Below are positions 10,223-17,909 of a DNA stretch of 27,059 bases, piece after piece. The notes under the pieces were generated by a model. That model did not search any database. It worked only from the letters and a program-made list of their open reading frames with translations, and was not told the DNA's origin. The DNA is taken from contig JAKTTS010000185.1 in the NCBI GenBank assembly GCA_030560485.1, positions 1 through 27,059 on the forward strand, in the 5' to 3' direction. A program made the position numbers and the translations under genes. Source of the stretch: Ascoidea tarda (nom. inval.) (Eukaryota > Ascomycota > Saccharomycetes > Ascoideales > Ascoideaceae). The stretch's first letter is position 1; each line of letters begins with the position of its first letter.

Positions 10223-10250
10223 AAAAAAGCAGCACCAAAAAAGCAGCACC
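10223..10250. repeat. 14-bp tandem duplication
   Basis: Two perfect adjacent copies of AAAAAAGCAGCACC in the intergenic region upstream of RPS6. No function is evident. Confidence 0.8.
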
Positions 10251-10546
10251 AGATGAATAGATTACAATCATGTGGTTTTTGGTGTTAATAGAAAATACAA
10301 AACTAACAGAGGCAAACCAGCAGCTTTTCCTTCTAGTTCTTTAATTTGATCTTTTGCACAAGCTTACTACAGAACAGTGTACTAAAAAAAAGAAAGCATC
10401 CAGAAAGGCGGAACAAGACCTAAACTCCAACGGTTTTGAGACAGCTAAGCTTTTTGGCCGTTTTCTGTTTTTGAAATAAACTCAAAAGCCATGCACCACC
10501 CAGCTGGCTCTGAATAGTAGACTACAGTACTTGATTGAGAAAAAAT

Positions 10547-10587
10547 CAGCCCTACAATTTTGATGCACGTGTTATCAAAGAGGGCTG
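10547..10587. promoter_or_regulatory. CACGTG-centred near-palindrome upstream of RPS6
   Basis: The E-box CACGTG (10566-10571) sits between arms TTTGAT/ATCAAA and, further out, CAGCCCT/AGGGCTG. The arms are nearly, not exactly, concentric. CACGTG is the core site of the bHLH factor Cbf1, which regulates ribosomal protein genes in several non-Saccharomyces yeasts. A TATATAT run follows at 10588-10594, and the RPS6 ATG is about 270 bp downstream. Use as the RPS6 activator site is an inference from position. Confidence 0.5.
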
Positions 10588-10594
10588 TATATAT
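10588..10594 (+). promoter_or_regulatory. TATA-like run upstream of RPS6
   Basis: TATATAT abuts the E-box palindrome, about 250 bp before the RPS6 ATG. It would imply a fairly long leader, so its role is uncertain. Confidence 0.25.
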
Positions 10595-10841
10595 GTGACA
10601 AAAGCAGTCCGACTAGCTTTTTTTGTGATGCTGAGCAGAAAAAAGTCGCTTTTGGCTGCAAAGTCAGCACTTACATAAGCCATTTGAAAATTGTTTGGCG
10701 AGCTTTCCTCCATTTCAAGTACCGTAAATAAGAAGAATCTTTCAATCACTATTGTTTGTAGAGGTAAAGGATTTGGTTTCAATATATTCACAACAAAAAG
10801 ATTTTATATCTTAGTATTAATTAAAGAATAGATACATCAAT

Positions 10842-12440
10842 ATGAAGGTATGTTCTGGCTCCTGGGATCATATATCTTACTGTCATAATATCAGAACTAG
10901 AATCAAGTGAACTACAAGGCTAAATTCAATATCGCCAATTCTTTCATTCTTTTATTTTCATCAATTTGTCGATTTTCATGCTTTGTCAATGATAGTTTTA
11001 AAGTATTTAATTGCGTGGAAATTGGTTATATGTATTTTAAAAAAAATCAAAGTAGATCACATACCTCATAAAATTAAATCAATCAACTAATAAAAGCAAA
11101 ACAGTAGGTTAAGTCTATGTTTTGATATTTTTTCAAAATTTTTAAAAAAATTAAAATAAATAAAGTCAATTGAAATTGGTTACTTTTAAAAATTAATCAA
11201 AAATTTTCTTGCTAAAATCAAAACAAGTGACCAGACTGAAATTGAATTTTCATGATTAAAACTCTTTAATCAAATGTTTGAATTGACAAAAAATTTTAAG
11301 AAATTTAATTAAAAACTTTAAAAAAATCAAATGAAATTAAAAAAAATTCAATCCAATTCAATTAGGTTTAACGAATTAAAAAGTGTTTTTATCTTCATGC
11401 AAAGCAAATGCAAATATTTTTCATTTTAATTTTATATTCTTTCAAACAAAAAAAACTATTAAATAAAATAAAATAAAATAAAATAGTGTAACATATAACA
11501 AAATAAAATACAATACAACACAACACGATACAATACAATTGAATAAAATCTTTAAAAAGACCCTTTTGTTAAAATCATTTCAAAAACTTATTTTGTTTCA
11601 CTGGTTCAAAAATATTGATATTATAAAATCAGTACTGATTATTGTTCCATTAACAAATAAAAAGAAAATTAAACTAAAGTGTTCAAATTTAAATTTTCAT
11701 TTCAATTATACTAATCATTTATTTTTTTATAGCTTAATATTGCATATCCACCAAACGGTACTCAAAAATGTATTGAAATTGATGATGAACATCGTCTTCG
11801 TGTCTTTTACGACAAACGTATGGGTCAAGAAGTCGAAGGTGATTCCGTTGGTGATGAATTCAAAGGTTATATTTTCAAAATCACCGGTGGTAATGATAAA
11901 CAAGGTTTCCCAATGAAACAAGGTGTTATGCATCACACTCGTGTTCGTTTATTATTATCTGCTGGTCACTCTTGTTATCGTCCAAGAAGAACTGGTGAAC
12001 GTAAAAGAAAATCCGTTAGAGGTTGTATTGTTGGTTCTGATTTAGCTGTTTTATCTTTAGTTATTGTCAAACAAGGTGACAAAGATGTTGCCGGTCTTAC
12101 TGACGTTTCTGTTCCAAAAAGATTAGGCCCAAAACGTGCCAACAATATTAGAAAATTATTTGGTTTAACCAAAGATGATGATGTTAGAAAATTCGTCATT
12201 AGAAGAGAAGTCACCGGCAAAAATGGCAAAACTTATACCAAAGCTCCAAAGATTCAACGTTTAGTTACTCCTCAAACTTTACAAAGAAAACGTCATTTGA
12301 AGGCTGCCAAAATCAGAAATGCTCAAGCTCAACGTGATGCTGCTGCTGAATATGCTCAATTATTGGCTCAAAGATTACATGAACGTAAAGCTGCCAAAGC
12401 CGAAATCAGAAAACGTCGTGCTTCTTCTCTTAAAGCTTAA
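10842..12440 (+). CDS. RPS6: 40S ribosomal protein S6 (eS6), two exons
   Basis: A small-subunit ribosomal protein of the 40S body. Exon 1 is only ATGAAG (10842-10847), followed by GTATGT. Exon 2 is 11733-12440, beginning CTTAAT after TTTTTTATAG. Joined, they give [20 protein letters not shown], the expected eS6 N-terminus, and a 237-residue protein against 236 in S. cerevisiae. Conserved stretches include [46 protein letters not shown] and [13 protein letters not shown]. The C-terminal RRASSLKA holds the two phosphorylatable serines seen in yeast S6. The intron sits after codon 2, as in S. cerevisiae RPS6A/B. An ATG-only reading of exon 2 would start at 11820 and lose 31 residues, so the spliced model is far better. 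It converges with GLR1. Confidence 0.97.
10848..11732 (+). other. RPS6 intron, 885 nt
   Basis: The 5' splice site is GTATGT, the branch-point sequence TACTAAT lies at 11709-11715, and TAG ends the intron 17 bases later. No other ATGAAG-GT pair lies closer to exon 2. The interior is AT-rich with an ATAAA pentamer array (about 11460-11485). I looked for snoRNA C/D boxes and found no convincing pair. An open frame from 11539 into exon 2 is chance. Confidence 0.93.
11460..11485. repeat. ATAAA pentanucleotide microsatellite in RPS6 intron
   Basis: About five perfect ATAAA units, followed by looser ACAAAATAAAATACAATACAA-like sequence to about 11540. It lies wholly inside the intron. Confidence 0.85.
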
Positions 12441-12770
12441 TTTATTATACTTTAATTAATACATATTTTATAATTTTGTTTTAAGGATATATTAAATTGT
12501 TCTATATTTATACATAATGTCTCCTTTGTAGTCTAACAAAACTTTTTAATAAAAAGAAAAAAAAACATTTAAAAGAGTAAAATAGCATATTTACACTTAA
12601 TAATAAAAGTTAAAATGATGTATTTGTTTCAAGCTTTCAGTTTAGTTAAAAGATAAAATTAGTCATTCTAGACATGCAATTTAACACAATGCAAAAAAAA
12701 AAAAAATAAATAAAATAAATAAAAAAAAAAGTAAAATAAAACAATCCAGTAACAAAATGATATAAGTCTA
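12441..12770. other. Convergent 3' flanks of RPS6 and GLR1 (330 bp)
   Basis: AT-rich sequence with long A runs near 12690-12735. It carries the two genes' 3' ends and presumably their polyadenylation signals; nothing else is seen. Confidence 0.7.
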
Positions 12771-14192
12771 TTAAACAAGAGTAACAAGTTCTTCAGCACT
12801 AGTTGGATGGATTGCAACACAGCTATCGAAATCTGCTTTGGTTGCACCCATTTTAATGGCTACGCCAAAACCTTGTAAAATTTCAGCCGAACTGTCACCA
12901 ACAATATGTAGACCAACGACTTTTTCATTTTGACCAGCGCAAATTAACTTGTAACTTGTTGGTGATTTCTCTTCAAGCATTGCATAATACATTGAAGTAA
13001 ATCTAGATTTATAAATTTTAATATTTTGCTGACCATATTTTTCAATTGCTTCCTTTTCGGTTAAACCAATTGAACCAGCTTCAGGATGAGAAAAAACAAC
13101 TGAGGGGACATTTTCAAAATCTTGTTTTTGATTTTTAAATTTTTCAGGACCAAATAGTCTATTTGATAATTTTCTACCAGTGGCGATTGCCACAGGAGTC
13201 AATTCAACCTTTCCCACAACATCACCGAGAGAATAAATATTCTCTGCTGTTGTTTGTTGATATTCGTCGGCTTTGACTTGACCTAAATCATTTAATTCAA
13301 CACCAACATTTTCTAAACCGATTCCTGATAAGGATTTACGACCAATTGACCAGATCAAACTGTCAACTTGCAAAACCTTGCCATTTTCTAAAGAGACCGA
13401 TAAACCACCAGACTCTAAATTCTTTTCAATTGACTTTACTTGTGAATTTTTATGAATGTTAATTCCCTTTTTGATATAATGATCAGTTATGGTACTTTGG
13501 ATCGATTCATCAAATTTTCTTAAAACTGTGGAGCCTCTAATGATTAACTCGACTTCAGAGCCTAAATTGTGCAAGACACCTGCTAATTCAACAGCAATAT
13601 AACCAGCACCAACAATAACAACTTTTGAAGGCAATTTTTCCAATTTGAAGAAACCGTCGCTATCAATACCCAATTCTGCTCCAGGAATATCAGAGGGGTG
13701 AACAGGAGTACCTCCAGTGGCAATCAAGATACGATCTGCAGTGAATGTTTTTGAATCGGTGTCGGTTTTGACCACAACTTTACCATCTTTATCAAAGGTA
13801 GCATAGCCGTAAATAAAATCGACTTTTTGCTTTGCCAAATTTCTTTCATAGATTTGATTCAATCTTTGAATATAAGCGTCTTTTTTAGGTTTGAAGGCGC
13901 TGTAATTGAAAGTAGCATTGCTGACATTTTCAGCATTGAAGCAATATCCTTGCAATTGTTTGATTTTCTCAGCCAAATCAGAAGCATACCACATCACTTT
14001 TTTGGGGACACAACCAGCATTAACACAAGTCCCACCCATTTTACTTGCTTCGACTAGCAAGACTTTTGCGCCATAAGAAGCAGCTCTTCTGGAGGATGCT
14101 ACACCGCCGGAACCGCCTCCAATGACTAAATAGTTGTAATGATCCAAGTAGGTTTTATTTATGGTTGACATTGCTCTAGTAAATTTTTGCAT
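12771..14192 (-). CDS. GLR1: Glutathione reductase (NADPH), cytosolic and probably mitochondrial
   Basis: A FAD enzyme that reduces oxidised glutathione with NADPH, keeping the thiol pool reduced. The 473 residues contain the FAD motif GGGSGG (25-30), the redox disulfide C56/C61 in [13 protein letters not shown], the NADPH Rossmann motif GAGYIA (195-200) with arginines 219 and 225 placed to bind the 2'-phosphate, the second FAD motif [10 protein letters not shown], and the catalytic pair H462/E467 in [10 protein letters not shown] start at the first ATG (14192), because the longer frame to 14210 begins with TTG. A second ATG at 14171 gives MSTINK. In S. cerevisiae two in-frame starts give mitochondrial and cytosolic forms, and the layout here resembles that. 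All catalytic parts are present and the length is normal. Confidence 0.96.
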   Translation of the reverse strand: MQKFTRAMSTINKTYLDHYNYLVIGGGSGGVASSRRAASYGAKVLLVEASKMGGTCVNAGCVPKKVMWYASDLAEKIKQLQGYCFNAENVSNATFNYSAFKPKKDAYIQRLNQIYERNLAKQKVDFIYGYATFDKDGKVVVKTDTDSKTFTADRILIATGGTPVHPSDIPGAELGIDSDGFFKLEKLPSKVVIVGAGYIAVELAGVLHNLGSEVELIIRGSTVLRKFDESIQSTITDHYIKKGINIHKNSQVKSIEKNLESGGLSVSLENGKVLQVDSLIWSIGRKSLSGIGLENVGVELNDLGQVKADEYQQTTAENIYSLGDVVGKVELTPVAIATGRKLSNRLFGPEKFKNQKQDFENVPSVVFSHPEAGSIGLTEKEAIEKYGQQNIKIYKSRFTSMYYAMLEEKSPTSYKLICAGQNEKVVGLHIVGDSSAEILQGFGVAIKMGATKADFDSCVAIHPTSAEELVTLV

Positions 14193-14236
14193 TGAGATAA
14201 AAGTTTGCAAGAAACTAGAAAAGGAAAGTAGATTGA

Positions 14237-14244
14237 TTTATATA
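14237..14244 (-). promoter_or_regulatory. TATA-like element of GLR1
   Basis: Read on the minus strand this is TATATAAA, about 45 bp before the first GLR1 ATG. That is close, so it may instead lie at the start of the leader. Assignment is by position only. Confidence 0.35.
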
Positions 14245-14365
14245 ATTCAGCAATATAGATCAGCTCAACAATGACAAATTTCAACAGCAAATTGGGGAAT
14301 GGAGAAGTGCCCTTTATCACAGTTTGGAGAAATGGCGTCAGTCCCTCTGAACGGATTTTGAAGTG

Positions 14366-14535
14366 TAGTGCGGGTGATCCGTGGACATAGTCTCGGCATG
14401 GGATTTGGAAGCCGGTTCAAATCCCGTAGGAAGCAAGATAAAATAATACACGTGGTGTGTCTAATCAGTTCTGTTTCTATGAGGGTTTTCTATAGTAATG
14501 AACTCAAAAGTAGAGCCAGTTCTGAGCTGCTTTTT
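14366..14535 (+). ncRNA. Possible Pol III unit with B box (unidentified, tentative)
   Basis: GGTTCAAATCC (14414-14424) fits the Pol III B-box consensus GGTTCRANTCC at all positions. A weak A-box-like TAGTGCGGGTG starts 48 bases earlier, and a T6 run that could end a Pol III transcript lies at 14530-14535. The bases around the B box do not fold as a tRNA: the would-be acceptor strands do not pair and the T stem has a mismatch. Yeast Pol III genes such as SNR52 and RPR1 have an A/B-box leader before the mature RNA. Here CTGA (a D-box form) lies just before the T run, but no good C box was found. It may be a chance match. Confidence 0.25.
14449..14454. promoter_or_regulatory. CACGTG E-box between GLR1 and EMG1
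   Basis: A Cbf1-type core site, 257 bp from the GLR1 start and about 420 bp from the EMG1 start. A second copy lies 135 bp to the right. Confidence 0.35.
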
Positions 14536-14583
14536 TCTTACTTTGTAAGGGATACCTGCTGTAATGGAGTGTATTGTGACACA

Positions 14584-14589
14584 CACGTG
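14584..14589. promoter_or_regulatory. CACGTG E-box upstream of EMG1
   Basis: A Cbf1-type core site inside ACACACACGTGCAG, about 285 bp before EMG1. It lies at nearly the same distance from its gene as the RPS6 E-box. Confidence 0.35.
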
Positions 14590-14675
14590 CAGACATTGGC
14601 TCACTTAGTGGAGCGACTTTTGAAAGCTGCCCCGACGTTTCCCTAAAAAAATCGGTGCAGAACAATTTTTCTGTT

Positions 14676-14692
14676 GGTGAATAATTTTCACC
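14676..14692. repeat. Perfect short inverted repeat upstream of EMG1
   Basis: GGTGAA, a 5-base spacer TAATT, then TTCACC. It could be a binding site for a dimeric factor or a small hairpin. No known motif was recognised. Confidence 0.5.
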
Positions 14693-14873
14693 GGCTTTAA
14701 GAAATCTCCAGCTTGCTCACCAATTCTCGTAATAACTTTAATTCAACATAATCAACTTTTACCAAGTCACATCATATGATTTGAATTCTCTTCTTGCACA
14801 TCTAACAGGACCCAATTAAAATTCCATAGGAAATCAAACTATACCACACTATATCCCAGCATCTACCATCAAA

Positions 14874-15620
14874 ATGGCCGAAAATAAGAAAGACATTAAG
14901 AAAGAAAATGGATCATTACCGGCATCCTTGGTGCCTGTTAGGCCAACTCCCTTGAGTTCGAAAGATAAAGTAACAAAAAGACTCATTGTTGTTTTAGCTC
15001 AAGCTTGTTTAGAATCCCATAAAATGAGCACTGGAAACCCTGGAGGTGACAAATATTCTTTGCTAAACTGTGATGACCATCAGGCTTTGTTAAGAAAAAT
15101 GGGCAGAGATATCGCCGAAGCAAGACCTGATATTACTCACCAATGTTTGCTAACATTACTAGATTCCCCCATTAGTAAGGCAGGGAAATTGCAAGTTTAT
15201 ATACAAACTGCAAGAGGTGTATTGATAGAGATCAATCCCAGTGTTCGAATTCCCAGAACATTCAAGAGATTTTCTGGGTTAATGGTTCAACTATTACATA
15301 GATTGTCCATAAGATCTGTTAACTCAGAAGAAAAATTGTTGAAGGTAATCAAAAATCCCATAACAGACCACTTGCCAACTAAATGCCGTAAAATCACCCT
15401 ATCCTTTGATGCTAAAGTAACAAGGGTCCAAGACTACATCAAGACCTTGGATGACGATGAAAGCATATGTGTGTTCGTTGGTGCCATGGCAAGAGGCAAA
15501 GACAACTTTGCTGATGAGTATATTGACGAAAAAATTGGTGTGTCCAACTACCCTTTATCAGCCTCTGTCGCCTGTAGCAAGTTCTGCCATGGCTGTGAAG
15601 ACGTCTGGAATATCCTTTGA
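14874..15620 (+). CDS. EMG1: 18S rRNA pseudouridine N1-methyltransferase Emg1/Nep1
   Basis: Emg1 methylates a pseudouridine of 18S rRNA (Psi1191 in S. cerevisiae) and helps assemble the 40S subunit in the nucleolus. It is a SPOUT-class SAM enzyme working as a dimer. The 248 residues cover the whole family; S. cerevisiae Emg1 has 252. Conserved stretches are [75 protein letters not shown], the SAM-site [16 protein letters not shown] and the C-terminal [17 protein letters not shown]. The start is the first ATG, in AAAATGG context, and no residues are missing. It is followed by EIS1 on the same strand after 414 bp, so the two are probably transcribed separately. Confidence 0.98.
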   Translation: MAENKKDIKKENGSLPASLVPVRPTPLSSKDKVTKRLIVVLAQACLESHKMSTGNPGGDKYSLLNCDDHQALLRKMGRDIAEARPDITHQCLLTLLDSPISKAGKLQVYIQTARGVLIEINPSVRIPRTFKRFSGLMVQLLHRLSIRSVNSEEKLLKVIKNPITDHLPTKCRKITLSFDAKVTRVQDYIKTLDDDESICVFVGAMARGKDNFADEYIDEKIGVSNYPLSASVACSKFCHGCEDVWNIL

Positions 15621-16034
15621 TATTGCAACGACATCAGTTGCGTTTCAACAATCAAGCAACAGTCAGCGTTGTAACACTCGTTTCAACCACTTCTAATGGA
15701 CCTTTATGAAAATGATTTCAACATTGTTATCCTCTCAAAATACACACCTTTCTTTTCAGCCATACAAAGACCCACATTAAGGCCTCTTTCAGCCGAGCAC
15801 TCTTTTTCGTCCCACCGAGAACCTTTCAAATAGCAACTATTGTCATCGCAGCGCAGTGAACGTGATTCTGGGCGCAATCTCCCAACCTTATTCTACTCAA
15901 CCGACGACCTCTTCTTCATCTTCCTCTCTATATATTTCTATACCTTTGTCCTAAATAACTTGCAAAACAAATATAATACACACCTCTCAGTGCTCTGGCT
16001 AAGTTGTTCCTCCAATACCACCTGTGTTCTCGAA
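15621..16034. other. EMG1-EIS1 intergenic region
   Basis: This is the EMG1 3' end and EIS1 promoter. A TATATAT-like run lies near 15927. The EIS1 frame stays open back to 15840, but there is no ATG in that stretch (its first possible start is TTG), so I treat it as leader. Nothing else is seen. Confidence 0.7.
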
Positions 16035-17606
16035 ATGTCTCGAACTTCCACCATAAGACCTGGGATCTACCAATCAGACGGAAAACCCTTATCCAAAGCT
16101 GCTATCTACCAAAACAACTTGAAGACTGGCCTATACATCAACCCAAACTCTCCTTCCACTGGCTTGCCTTCTAATTACAAGGGCACTTCAGCTGCTGTCA
16201 AAGCTGTCAATACCGACCTATCTGTTCCTATCTACAAGAGAGGCTTGTCCTCAGAGGCTGCTTCTGCTGCCTTGAATGCCAAATCAGATTCCTCTCCTAT
16301 CGCATGGAAAAGAGAGAAAGTTGATTCCGGTGCTGAAAATGCTGCTTTGAAGGCTAGACACCAGTCTCAAAAAAGCACCAGTCTTGCCAATTCTATAAAG
16401 CCTGTCTCCTCAAAGTCCCTGAATAGTTCAAGCACTTTTGCTAATAGCGCTGCTAAATCCTTGTCCTCAAAGGACGCATACTCCTTTTCTGGTGAACGTT
16501 TGCCTGATTTGTATGCTTTGGACTCTACTAGAACTTCAAATTATAAACCAAATAACAAAAATTTCAATATCAATAAACTTCACGAAAAGGCTAATAAAAA
16601 CGCAAATGACAATATCAAAGAAAGATTGAGCCCTTCAAAGATCAACCATAGAACTGGTGTCCCATCAACAAAAGCAAACTCCATTGTCTCTTCTCAGTAT
16701 TCGTCTGCTGGTGCTTTGAAATCTACACGTTCAAATACAATTACAAATGATCTTCAGAATAATAATAACTCCTTGAATCATGCAAAAACAAGCCAAATGG
16801 ATTTAAAAGTGTTGAAGCAAGCAAAGCTAATTGCTGATCAAAAATTAAAACAAATCGATGAACAAAATGGCAAGACTTACTTATTGGGTAATCCAGAATT
16901 TAACGCTCATGCAATGAAAATCGCGCAGCAAAAGGCTAATGAAAGGTATCAGAAAAATACTCAACTTGAAGGCAAAATCAATGTTGGTCTAGGAAAATAT
17001 GTTAACGCTGTTGATGTTAATAATCTTGCTAGAAGTAATATTGCTCCAGTAATTGAAGATATTAATGCTGCTGTTGCCGAACAAAGAAGAATCGATTTTG
17101 AATATGAAGAAGAACAAAGACTAATCGCTGAAGAACAGCAAAGGTTGAAAAATGAAAATCATCAAAATGCTTTATTATCAAAAAGACAAAAAAAAGAAGA
17201 AAAATTAGAAAAGAAAAGAAATATCCAAGCACAAAAACATGAAAATAAACATCTCAAGGAAGACTTGATTAATGAAAAGGAAGCTGAATTACGTCAAAAA
17301 GAGCAACATTTAGCTCAATTAAAAGCTCAGGAAAGTCAACTTCAGCAAGAAATTGAAAAGGAAAAATCAGATATTTTAGAAAAATACAAAAAAGAAGAAA
17401 ATGATTTAATTTTAAAAACAAAAAATCAAATTTCAATTTTGAAAAAAGAAAAACAACTAGAACTTCCGAAAGATACTGAAAACCCTGAAAATGTCGAAAT
17501 TTCTCAAAAAACAGATGTCGAATCAAACGCCAAAATTTCAAAACCTAAAGATAACTCAAGCGCAGCAACTGACAAGCCACCTGGAATGTTTGTAGAAGGT
17601 TGGTGA
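16035..17606 (+). CDS. EIS1: Eisosome protein 1-like (Eis1 family)
   Basis: Eis1 helps form eisosomes, the protein coats under furrows of the yeast plasma membrane. The 523-residue product starts at the first ATG (16035). Near the N-terminus, IYQSDGKPLSKAAIYQNNLK resembles the Eis1 segment with YQTTGEPLSREALYKAKLK. Mid-protein, KINVGLGKYVNAVDVNNLAR followed by IAPVI resembles Eis1 KINMGGGLFLSPEDITKIA plus ISPVL. The C-terminal third (about residues 345-490) is charged and rich in Lys, Glu and Gln, as in a long coiled coil; the protein ends in GMFVEGW. It is shorter than S. cerevisiae Eis1 (843 residues), mostly through a shorter coiled coil and tail. The Ser/Ala-rich N-terminal half uses GC-rich codons and the coiled-coil half is extremely AT-rich. 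The family call is by eye. Confidence 0.72.
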   Translation: MSRTSTIRPGIYQSDGKPLSKAAIYQNNLKTGLYINPNSPSTGLPSNYKGTSAAVKAVNTDLSVPIYKRGLSSEAASAALNAKSDSSPIAWKREKVDSGAENAALKARHQSQKSTSLANSIKPVSSKSLNSSSTFANSAAKSLSSKDAYSFSGERLPDLYALDSTRTSNYKPNNKNFNINKLHEKANKNANDNIKERLSPSKINHRTGVPSTKANSIVSSQYSSAGALKSTRSNTITNDLQNNNNSLNHAKTSQMDLKVLKQAKLIADQKLKQIDEQNGKTYLLGNPEFNAHAMKIAQQKANERYQKNTQLEGKINVGLGKYVNAVDVNNLARSNIAPVIEDINAAVAEQRRIDFEYEEEQRLIAEEQQRLKNENHQNALLSKRQKKEEKLEKKRNIQAQKHENKHLKEDLINEKEAELRQKEQHLAQLKAQESQLQQEIEKEKSDILEKYKKEENDLILKTKNQISILKKEKQLELPKDTENPENVEISQKTDVESNAKISKPKDNSSAATDKPPGMFVEGW

Positions 17607-17909
17607 GAACTACTAAGATTTCAAAAACAAAAAATTTACTTGATTTTATTTATTTATGATTTTATTTTTCTTTTCCTTTCTTTTTTCTTATTTTTAGTTA
17701 TGGTTTTTCATTAATGTTAGTTATTATTGTTCAAGGTTAGCTTATTGTTGTTTTTAAATTTATAGTAATTAATTCTTTTCAAATCTTTATCAATTTTTTT
17801 TTTATCTAAATAATCATATCTGTAGAAAATCAAAAATTGTATTTTCTATATTTATAAAAATCAAAAGGGCACCTTTATAATTACATGTTAATAATATTTA
17901 CAATATAAA
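17607..17909. other. Convergent 3' flanks of EIS1 and RSM22 (303 bp)
   Basis: AT-rich sequence with T runs just after EIS1. I see no gene or RNA here. Confidence 0.7.

Larger units (their letters stand above)
9244..10841. other. Divergent intergenic region between MFS gene and RPS6 (1.6 kb)
   Basis: This is long for this compact stretch. It holds two small perfect tandem duplications (9997-10020 and 10223-10250), a 10-bp palindrome ACCCTAGGGT (10110-10119), and a CACGTG-centred near-palindrome (10547-10587) next to a TATA-like run. Two minus-strand frames (9754-10014 and 10552-10791) are open for about 80 codons but match no family I know. I do not call them genes. Confidence 0.65.
14193..14873. 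other. Divergent intergenic region GLR1/EMG1 (681 bp)
   Basis: GC-richer than most gaps (about 43% in the row at 14401). It contains a TATA-like run for GLR1 (14237-14244), an orphan B-box-like sequence (14414-14424), two CACGTG sites (14449 and 14584), a T6 run (14530-14535) and a perfect inverted repeat (14676-14692). The open frame 14368-14646 matches nothing known and I do not call it a gene. Confidence 0.65.

Noticed and set aside
9754-10791. Minus-strand frames of about 80 codons at 9754-10014 and 10552-10791
   Set aside because: No recognisable family. The second starts with GTG and overlaps the E-box/TATA region of RPS6. They are kept only as unexplained open frames.
11539-11916. 125-codon open frame running from the RPS6 intron into exon 2
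   Set aside because: It overlaps RPS6 exon 2 in another frame, and the spliced eS6 model explains the region fully.
4469-14192. A glutathione cluster of the OPT transporter and GLR1
   Set aside because: The two genes are separated by the MFS gene and RPS6, lie on opposite strands, and the OPT substrate is unknown. Co-occurrence is probably chance.
14376-14390. U6 snRNA-like string CGTGGACAT
   Set aside because: Only nine bases match and the U6 ACAGAGA and catalytic stem sequences are absent nearby.
14359-14432. tRNA gene around the B box at 14414
   Set aside because: The acceptor strands do not pair, the T stem has a C-C mismatch and no anticodon arm forms.
3485-14571. Similar 15-mer TGCTGTAATRGAGTG at 3543 and 14557, with loosely similar upstream T-runs, suggesting a dispersed repeat
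   Set aside because: Fourteen of fifteen matching bases between two places in a 27-kb window is within chance. The flanks do not align and no ends or target duplications are visible.
15840-16034. N-terminal extension of EIS1 (65 more codons in frame)
   Set aside because: The first codon is TTG and there is no ATG before 16035. The extension is not like the Eis1 N-terminus and overlaps a TATA-like promoter stretch.
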